Origin: Marthasterias glacialis
Taxonomy: Eukaryota > Echinodermata > Asteroidea > Forcipulatida > Asteriidae
DNA: 64,000 bases
NCBI GenBank assembly: GCA_911728455.2
Contig: OU452229.1
Span: 1,431,001-1,495,000 of the forward strand
Direction of reading: 5' to 3'
In this document: one piece after another, positions 60,401 through 64,000 of the stretch
How positions within the stretch are numbered: the first letter of the stretch is position 1
Layout of the letters: each line of letters starts with the position of its first letter
Notes under the pieces: generated by a model
Databases searched by the model: none
What the model saw: the letters and a program-made list of their open reading frames with translations, nothing else
Told to the model about the DNA's origin: nothing
Translations under genes and position numbers: made by a program

Positions 60401-63400
60401 ATGTCCGTTGCAATGCCTTGTTTAGTCACAGGATTGCTCAACATATCGAGTTGAACGTCTCATTTCCTAACAAATTTGGGCAACAGAGGGCGCAGCTACT
60501 TTGAAATTTGAATAATTCTAGAAATTTATTTTGGAATATGAACAAGTAATACATGAATATTCATGAATCAAATGTACAGGTTGCCTGCAAGCAATCGTTT
60601 GGCCACACAGGGCGTTTCACAAATGCCTTGCTTACGGGTAAAGCGTGGGGATCGTGGAAAACGTGGATCACTCACCAAACCATAAGTAGCCTACCTACAA
60701 GGTTAATTTTCTTTTTGGAAGAGATCAACTTGAATATGTATAATCCTACTAAGTGTACAAATTGTGCAGACTATACACTTTACACAAACTGGATCTGACA
60801 ATGACCCCGAAAAGTCCAAAGGAAATGCATTCAGCTGGTTTTTCTTGACTTGCCTTTCAGACATGTTTTCAAAGACTCGAGGTCTGCGCTGAATTGTCAG
60901 TTTCCATAGTAAGAATGATGACAAAAGTGATTTTTTAGTTAAAGTTTTACGCACAAATTTATGCCAGCTTTTGGAGCCAGAAGTATAGCAAAAAACCTTG
61001 CATGGCAAATGCACGGGCGTGTGACGTGATGACTTACCAGCAGGTTGGAAGTCTTTTGATGCTCCTTAATGAAAGCCACACTTCATGGTGCGTAACGTAC
61101 AGGACCAAAACCAGCCTCATTGTTAGTTACTTGAGAATAACAACATTGCTAACTGAAAAGGAGACATTTTTTTCTAGTGTGATGCATTTGTGTAACAATT
61201 AATCATTGACATAATATGCGCAGTCATGCCAGATTGTGTGGGGGTTTTTGAGGCTTCTCTTCTCCTATGAAAATACCTGTAAAAATAGTGCAAAACATTT
61301 TGATTCTGTGGCCCCCCAAAAAATAAAAAAATAGAAAATCATGAAACAACTTTATAAGTTTTATTGGAAGTGATTACTCTTAAAATGTGTAAGCTTACAT
61401 GTCACTAACCATTTGCAACAACACACCTGCCCGTTTTGGTGGTTTTTTTTTGTGTTTTTTTGCGGTAGAGACTGTTGTCAAAATGAACTGTATCTCGTTA
61501 CATTGCATTTATAATGATTCATCTAGATATGGAAGACATTTAAATGCACAATAACTGTTGTTTGTATTGCTTTTTATAACAGTTTAATTGCCATTTCATT
61601 TTATCACCCCTTTGTGTCAATATTTGTGCATTTGTTTTGTGTTGTACATGGTATTGCTCGATTAAGTAATCTGAACTACTCCTTTAGGTGTACCTATTTT
61701 GGTGAGCGCTTTCAGCTTTCTGTTTGTTCAAAGAATTCTGTCCATCCATTTCATGGTGGGTTTTGTTTCATTTTTATTTGACCCTGAGTGACCTGCCTGT
61801 TCCTCTCCGTAGTTTACTAGCTGATTTGTAGTCATAGATGTATGAGTGATCATATTACATTTGGGGGGGGGGGTAAGTCCCTGTTTTTTACACATGCCTT
61901 AAAAGGTTTTGGCTTGCAAAGAATGCTTTATCTTTAAAAACAAGCTGTCTATTTTAGTAAGATTTGGGGGTTAACAAAGAAAAACTTGACTGGAGCGGGA
62001 TTTGAACCCGCGACCCTGACTTAATGTACCAACTGAGCTATCCAGCCCCAATGTTGTCAGTCTTTCTATTCAGTCAATATCTTTATTCGGGGTTGCCAGA
62101 TAGAAGTCAGTTTGGCTTCTTACTGACTCCCCAAACAAAGATATTTATTAAATGGAGACCGCCAACATCTGGGCTGGAAAGCTCAGTTGGTAGAGCCCTG
62201 GTACGTTAATCCGGTGGTCGATGGCTCAAATCCCGCTCCAGCCAATTTTTCTTTGTTCACCCCAAAATTGAATTTAAATTAATTTACCCGGTCAGTTTCC
62301 CTTGTGGTTTATTGCGCAGTGTTTTAGTAAACTTCAGTTTGGACCAAGCACTGTTAGACCTTTGGAAGCAGAGTTATTACCCCAGTTCAAGATTTCTTAA
62401 ATGTTACCCAATAAAAATTGTTTATCCGTTTGTTTCATATTAAAACTATCAATCTAACTGAATATTAAACTATATGAAAATATAATACTTCCATTATTTT
62501 TCAAACCATGGTTAGTTTTAAATTCTTAAGTTTTAAGGATTCGCAGGGTTCAAAGGTTAAAATATAGTGCATGTGCAGGTTTTGAAATTGCATGTTATTG
62601 ATTGGAGTGAATACATGTACTTAGATTTTTTTTGTGAAATAACGATATAGATAGGTGTTATGCTTATTTGCATGCCTCATGGAGTGATAGAATTAGTTTG
62701 GGATGGGGGCAAAGAAGTAAAATGCAACAAGTTCAGAGTGGGACTCGATTTTGTTTTATGTCCAATCGTGGACAGATATGCTAAGTAAAACCAACATGGC
62801 TGCGAAATGAACTTTTCCCGGGGTCACGCAACCTCTACTGAGAACAATAGAAAGGGACCGCTGACTGGGGCTCCCTCTAACATCTCCAAAGTCACTCATT
62901 GTGAAAGTACATCAAGGCGACAAAAGTAAAGAACGTGCCAAAGGTTTTCAAAAAGTGTGCATATATTTCAACTTCAGCAACTAGTATAAGAACATCATTT
63001 AAAACTGCCTTGTCCATTGTAACTTCCAATAGATAGGTCAATTTGATTTGTGTCGACATTGTAAATTTAATGTTTAGGTTTCTTCCAATATGTTAAATGG
63101 CATTATAATATGAAGTTGCATTCACATTGGACTTTTGGGTAAGGTAATTTTTATACCGCACCATGCCATCAAGCTGCAACTGCTCGCATGTGGATTTGTA
63201 TCGAATTGCCCTAACTTGGCGGGGTCACGTTGACTAAGCTTGACCATGAAAATTCTCATCACTGCTCACAAAGAAAGTCGCATGTAAGTATTGTTAACAG
63301 AGTGAAAGTGTCCACTTCACTTTTTTTGTCCACAATGAGCCTGTAAGTTAACAACTACGTGACGGTAAGTTTGCGGTTGGGTTAGCTTTACCTTTGTTAG

Positions 63401-63713
63401 CATGTGAACTTTTAAGTTGGCAATGCCTTGCAGTAACTCAAGTCCAACGTGAACACAACTTAACACTAATCTGTGTTCTTTTAGGAGACGCAGGAGAGGG
63501 GAATTCATTCGAAGCGGCAACATTTCATCGACCTTCTCCAACCCGGTCTACGCATCCTACACACCTGCCCGAACTGAAGACCCCTGCGTTACATCCATTG
63601 CCGGCCAGACCTTCATCAGTGGAACCGTGGTCATGGATTCCAATGACTTTCCGTGCGCAGACGTACGATTGAGCAATGGAGCAACGACCATGTCCACATT
63701 CAGCCCCAGCTGA
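39373..63713 (+). CDS. Whole gene: Jagged/Serrate-like transmembrane DSL protein of unusual build (11 coding exons)
   Basis: Joining exons 39373-39423, 50563-50729, 51906-52044, 52939-53093, 53576-53838, 54408-57105, 57458-57591, 58429-58603, 59474-59663, 60258-60349 and 63485-63713 gives 4293 nt and 1430 residues with every splice phase compatible. Order: signal peptide (about 1-27), MNNL/C2-type region (about 28-178), DSL domain with six cysteines (179-224), about 26 EGF-like repeats (225 to about 1202), a Jagged-type juxtamembrane domain (about 1203-1324), one helix (about 1331-1350) and an 80-residue tail. Family knowledge: DSL proteins are cell-surface ligands of Notch. Departures from Jagged: no degenerate DOS EGFs after DSL, no von Willebrand C-like region, more EGFs than the 14-16 usual, and an FSNPVY tail motif. 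Whether it activates Notch is unknown. Intron 1 is 11 kb. Could a short exon be missed? Phase agreement argues against it. Confidence 0.82.
41591..41996. mobile_element. Foldback element with TTGGGACGGCCCAAC arms
   Basis: The left arm holds GGTCCCAACGTGAGTG, AGGACGGCCCAACTGTAGCTGG. The right arm, reverse-complemented, holds GTCCCAACTCGAGTGTTACA and GGGACGGCCCAACTATAGCTGG. Arms are about 65-70 bp of the 400-bp element, and the interior is unrelated. It is non-coding. Confidence 0.7.
42578..42860 (+). mobile_element. tRNA-derived SINE, family A, 5'-truncated copy
   Basis: This begins within the tRNA-like head (GTGTCGGCAGCAGAAT), retains the B box GGTTCGAATCC at 42613-42623 and the whole body through ATGAGGCATCA. 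It matches 34020-34328 closely, and 5' truncation is the usual outcome of LINE-driven insertion. Confidence 0.85.
43180..43700 (-). mobile_element. 0.5-kb foldback-ended element, copy 1
   Basis: Its reverse complement matches 44590-44850: AACATGACGTYATT, ATATCAACAACAAATGG, TCAAATTCAATGCC, TTTTGATTGAATATCATC and GTCAAACACAATGRCATTTT all occur in order. Both ends carry GAGTGCA-CTCATTTTYCAA and TAGAGTCCTC in inverted orientation, and near 43272-43344 these form a hairpin. No protein is encoded. Confidence 0.7.
44550..44960 (+). mobile_element. 0.4-kb element, copy 2, opposite orientation
   Basis: This is homologous to copy 1 over its central 260 bp, with scattered substitutions. Its right flank keeps GACTCTATCTTTTGAAG from the terminal arm. 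The opposite orientation, about 0.9 kb from copy 1, creates a large imperfect inverted repeat inside intron 1. Confidence 0.68.
46110..46352. repeat. Clustered direct and inverted copies of ATTATGTCCGAC
   Basis: At least four copies of CCATTRTGTCCGACAAAC-type sequence run on the plus strand (46120-46240), followed by inverted copies GTCGGACATAATGG (46255-46345). The whole forms a loose palindrome. Origin and role are unknown. Confidence 0.65.
47050..47125. repeat. Hairpin, arms about 27 bp
   Basis: TTTTCATAATCGCACTTTAG and CTAAAGTGCGAATGAAAA, with TATTTTGC/GCAAAATT extending the pairing, separated by about 18 bp. This is probably the core of a small foldback element. Confidence 0.7.
47820..48075. 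repeat. TTTA/TTTTA low-complexity tract
   Basis: About 250 bp built mainly of T and A with TTTATT units and one short GCT triplet run. No other structure. Confidence 0.85.
50443..50500 (+). mobile_element. 3' fragment of SINE family B
   Basis: GATATCTTTAAGGCCTACCGG, then TCACAGTGCAAGACACTTTT, matches the 3' end of the copy at 25846-26085. It is truncated at its 5' side and lies about 60 bp before the exon 2 acceptor. Confidence 0.5.
50563..50729 (+). CDS. Exon 2: first half of the Notch-ligand N-terminal (MNNL) region
   Basis: The acceptor is ATGTTTCGCAG and the donor is GATAG|GTAAGT (phase 2). The peptide runs SMFLKLRSYSNPSS, GDCCDSIFGGCSNPCDNRF, LICVHSVDR. The spacing F-x-L-x-L, then CC, C, C, F-x-x-C follows the Jagged/Delta pattern (GNCC...CxxxFxxC). 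The CC pair and the following cysteines are the diagnostic part. Confidence 0.85.
51105..51232. mobile_element. Foldback element with GGCCGTGTCTGAAT ends
   Basis: Outer arms GAGGCCGTGTCTGAAT and ATTCAGACACGGCCTT are nearly perfect inverted repeats. Inside them CTACGGCTATGGCTGC faces TAGCCAATGCCGAAGCC. Related arms occur at about 880-1000 and 63828-63962. It lies in intron 2. Confidence 0.72.
51506..51855 (-). mobile_element. Foldback element with 25-bp central palindrome, copy B
   Basis: Terminal repeats TTTAAAGCCCCAGCTCAACA and TGTTACGCTGGAGCTTTAAA are inverted. The centre (about 51664-51688) is the same odd-length palindrome as in copy A at 21.5 kb, in opposite orientation. It ends about 50 bp before exon 3, within the usual branch-point and pyrimidine-tract neighbourhood. 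Confidence 0.75.
51906..52044 (+). CDS. Exon 3: second half of the MNNL region
   Basis: Acceptor CTTCTACTAG, donor CCA|GTGAGT. The peptide LIHLCQYGLIITGVVAEGSD, then NPIRKNFQNWP, follows the C-x-YG, NPI and WP landmarks of Notch ligands (in Jagged and Delta the strand before the C2-like fold ends in an F/W-x-WP motif). It enters in phase 2 and leaves in phase 0. Confidence 0.83.
52683..52885 (+). mobile_element. tRNA-derived SINE, family B, intron 3 copy
   Basis: GGTTTGAATCC at about 52708-52718 is a B box with one change. The body GCATGTGGATTAGG, GGGGTTTTCCTCTAATCACA and TCTAAAACACACTTC, and the 3' part CATATAGGTTACAGTGC, match 25846-26085. It ends about 50 bp before exon 4. Confidence 0.72.
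52939..53093 (+). CDS. Exon 4: C2-like segment before the DSL domain
   Basis: Acceptor TTTTTACAG. The peptide GGVRLKIEVWDDDNNADDHV, then GPGYAT, matches the place in Jagged where L-x-V-E-A-W-D-x-x-N-D occurs. The donor GTTAGT is weaker than consensus at position +3, but phase 2 leads exactly into exon 5. Confidence 0.8.
53160..53375 (+). mobile_element. tRNA-derived SINE, family A, intron 4 copy
   Basis: The head has TTGCCAAGCAGGTCTGC (A-box-like) and a worn B box (GGCATTTAGGTCC). The body holds TCTGATGGGACGCA, AAACCCAGAACACTTCTTGG and CCCCGGTGTT. This is more diverged than the 34 kb copy, so it is likely older. Confidence 0.7.
53576..53838 (+). CDS. Exon 5: DSL domain and first EGF repeat
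   Basis: Acceptor TTTTTGTAACAG, donor ACGG|GTAAGA (phase 1). The DSL core runs VYCDPTFYGPACNVRC, then GHYTC, KICDPGYDGDLC, with all six cysteines. The loop between the third and fourth cysteines is TPQDSDSQGHYT: one residue longer than in Jagged/Delta and without the aromatic residue before GH. EGF1 (DECAPNPCLNRGIC...) follows at once and is a normal calcium-binding type, unlike the short DOS-type EGF1 of canonical ligands. Confidence 0.9.
54150..54290 (-). mobile_element. Half copy of the tRNA-armed foldback element
   Basis: The minus strand reads GGCTGGATAGGTCAGTAGGTAG (tRNA 5' half), a mid part with ACGTCAAGCCGGTGATCAC, then TTCACCCCAAAATTGAATTT. The T-arm is largely lost. The same flanks as at 62250-62300 (CAATAAACCACTAGGGAAAC) are present. 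Confidence 0.6.
54408..57105 (+). CDS. Exon 6: giant exon with about 24 EGF-like repeats
   Basis: One 2698-nt exon (acceptor TTTCAACAG, donor TATAG|GTATGG) encodes the end of EGF1 and repeats 2 to 25. Most are calcium-binding (D/N-x-D/N-E/Q-C start, as in VDECSSSPC). About 17 carry the O-glucose motif C-x-S-x-P-C, and a similar number carry the O-fucose motif C-x4-S/T-C. EGF8 has VDAC and EGF21 has LPC, so these two probably do not bind calcium. EGF24 and EGF25 are worn: the fifth cysteine is missing in each (YRCHSSATPSPQGDAC). In vertebrate Jagged genes the EGFs are spread over many exons, so this arrangement points to tandem growth or past intron loss. Confidence 0.92.
57458..57591 (+). CDS. 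Exon 7: last EGF repeat
   Basis: Acceptor TTACTTTTTCAG, donor AAAG|GTGAAT (phase 1). It completes EGF25 (CETQRHAGLC) and encodes one normal EGF: CSSSPCVNGSC, then FHCSCDRFVTGKLCD. A long Cys-rich or VWC-like region, found here in Jagged, is absent. Confidence 0.82.
57702..57783 (+). mobile_element. 3' tail of a retroposon (LINE/SINE-like)
   Basis: GAGCGCCTTTTTGGGCGGATACCGGCGCTATA followed by an ATT microsatellite, similar to 26577-26670. Only the tail is present. Confidence 0.45.
57860..58215. repeat. Probable dispersed repeat in intron 7
   Basis: The segment holds GGTAAAGAGCAACGGAGAGC, GAGAAATGTTTCCCGGTGAA and GTAGTTTTTGAGAAAGAGGT, followed by a TTTCACTGGTTAGTTTTATG end. Its style (moderately complex, non-coding, in an intron) and part similarity to other repeats suggest an interspersed element, but no second full copy is in the window. 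Confidence 0.35.
58429..58603 (+). CDS. Exon 8: juxtamembrane domain, first half
   Basis: Acceptor CTTTGTTTCCAG, donor CAGA|GTAAGG (phase 2). The peptide ASFSLQFNGHPTHTPLIIQR, then DVTIISLKEFTSP, resembles the region of Jagged after its last Cys-rich module (T-F-x-F-N-K..., L-x-x-L, then a second strand). This is an inference from remembered Jagged sequence and fold pattern, not from an alignment. Confidence 0.75.
59474..59663 (+). CDS. Exon 9: juxtamembrane domain, second half and stalk
   Basis: Acceptor TTTGATTGTCTAG, donor GGG|GTAAGA (phase 0). YTTVTFYASVNGTIQSNKQL, then LQDVFESASSQDVALLLSP, follows the Jagged order (HVAISAE..., I-x-D-K-I-I-D-L-V, then L-I-A-A-V). It ends with a polar stalk rich in S, E and K, where metalloprotease cleavage of Notch ligands usually occurs (inference). 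There is one NGT glycosylation site. Confidence 0.75.
59825..60165. repeat. Dispersed repeat in intron 9
   Basis: This holds AAAACTTAGCATGGTGGGAA and GGTTTGCAGTAACATGTATG, pieces of the 14.4 kb minisatellite unit, then AGGTTCTTTTCAGAGCC and CACGAATAAGAC, related to arms of the 4015-4232 foldback. The combination suggests that the minisatellite unit and the foldback arm belong to one original element. Confidence 0.45.
60258..60349 (+). CDS. Exon 10: transmembrane helix
   Basis: Acceptor TTTTCTTGTCAG, donor TTCAA|GTAAGT (phase 2). WYIILIIALVLLVLILLLVI is an uninterrupted hydrophobic helix, followed at the next exon by KRRRR as a stop-transfer signal. This fixes type I topology, with the EGF array outside. 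Confidence 0.88.
61966..62325. mobile_element. Foldback element with tRNA-like genes as inverted arms
   Basis: Left arm: TTTGGGGGTTAACAAAGAAA, then a minus-strand tRNA-like unit (61988-62048) with a perfect T-arm GCGGG-TTCAAAT-CCCGC and acceptor GGCTGGA/TCCAGTC. Right arm: a plus-strand tRNA-like unit (62172-62244) with GGCTGGA...TCCAGCC acceptor and D-arm GCTCAGTTGGTAGAGC, followed by TTTTTCTTTGTTCACCCCAAA. The centre carries GTCAATATCTTTATTCGGGG and its mirrored ATATCTTTGTTTGG. The right flank GGTCAGTTTCCCTTGTGGTTTATTG recurs at 54150. Half copies are at 34632 and 54150. The anticodon loops are abnormal, so these are not working tRNA genes. Confidence 0.75.
63485..63713 (+). CDS. Exon 11: cytoplasmic tail and stop
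   Basis: Acceptor TCTTTTAG completes the phase. The tail after the membrane is about 80 residues and begins KRRRRGEFIRSGN. It contains FSNPVY (residues 1372-1377), the FxNPxY type of endocytosis/PTB-binding motif known from the LDL receptor. Apart from the lysine at the membrane, the tail has no lysine. It ends in FSPS, without the C-terminal PDZ ligand seen in several Notch ligands. TGA is at 63711-63713. Confidence 0.8.
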
Positions 63714-63827
63714 GTTTCTGTCAAAAACTCAAGCAACGATTGTACAGTTTTTGCTATTGCTTTTGTCAAAATGTCTTCCATGGATGGGAGTCACAGCCGG
63801 GACTCTCTGCTTACTCCCGCATACTAC

Positions 63828-63962
63828 AAGGCCTTGTTCAAATTAGCGGCTGTGGCTGTCGTAGCTGTGGCTTAATCAACATGGTGGTAAGTGTTGATGC
63901 AAAGGAGGCACATAGCAACAGCCGCAGCCATAGCCGTAGCCGCCAATTGGGACTTGATCTAT
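63828..63962. mobile_element. Foldback with GGCTGTGGC/GGCTACGGC arms in the 3' flank
   Basis: AAATTAGCGGCTGTGGCTGTCG and its mirror GCAGCCATAGCCGTAGCCGCCAATT form arms around a loop of about 40 bp. The arm sequence matches the interior of the element at 51105-51232. It starts about 115 bp past the stop codon, so it probably lies in the 3' untranslated region of the Notch-ligand-like gene. No polyadenylation signal is seen before the window ends. Confidence 0.65.
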
Positions 63963-64000
63963 AAGAGACACTACTGTTTTTCTTGATATGAATATTTTTA

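Noticed and set aside
61988-62244. Two functional tRNA genes
   Set aside because: Anticodon loops are abnormal, one unit lacks part of the D-arm, and the same units recur in mobile element copies.
1-64000. Retrovirus-like, LTR or other virus-derived element
   Set aside because: No long terminal repeats, polymerase, integrase, capsid or envelope-like frame was recognised anywhere in the window.

Overview
The window looks like animal nuclear DNA, most probably from an echinoderm. It is AT-rich and intron-rich. It carries a thyrotropin-releasing-hormone-receptor-like GPCR and a Notch-ligand-like gene, and it is crowded with short foldback elements and tRNA-derived SINEs. The echinoderm assignment is an inference from this mix, and I could not check it by a search. 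I see no prokaryotic operon, rRNA gene, CRISPR array or supportable retrovirus-like element.

Layout. Positions 1-28900 are gene-poor. They hold foldback/MITE-like elements (about 2.96, 4.0, 6.5-7.8, 12.5, 16.2, 21.5, 24.6, 26.7-27.5 and 27.5-28.2 kb), a 2.4 kb 33-bp minisatellite (8474-10916), a second 62-68 bp minisatellite (14403-15530), copies of one SINE family, and one weak candidate terminal exon on the minus strand (13519-13677). A single-exon coding region for a class A neuropeptide receptor lies at 29137-30357. Positions 30358-38900 are again intergenic with repeats.

Positions 39373-63713 carry one large plus-strand gene that I rebuilt from eleven coding exons. All splice phases agree and the total is 4293 nt, or 1430 residues. 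The product is a type I membrane protein: signal peptide, Notch-ligand N-terminal (MNNL/C2) region, DSL domain, about 26 EGF-like repeats (most of them in one 2.7 kb exon), a Jagged/Serrate-like juxtamembrane domain, one membrane helix and an 80-residue tail. It reads as a Jagged/Serrate relative of unusual build. The DSL loop lacks the usual aromatic residue, DOS-type EGF repeats are missing, no von Willebrand C-like region is seen, the EGF array is very long, and the tail has an LDL-receptor-type FxNPxY motif with only one, juxtamembrane, lysine. This gene is the most interesting object in the window.

The introns of that gene and its 3' flank are full of mobile debris: two tRNA-derived SINE families, a foldback element whose arms are both tRNA-like (61966-62325), a 350-bp foldback with a 25-bp central palindrome, two inverted copies of a 0.4-0.5 kb element (43.2 and 44.6 kb), and a foldback with alanine-codon-like GGCTAYGGC arms that occurs in an intron and again in the 3' region. 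The GPCR and the Notch-ligand-like gene show no evident functional link beyond proximity.
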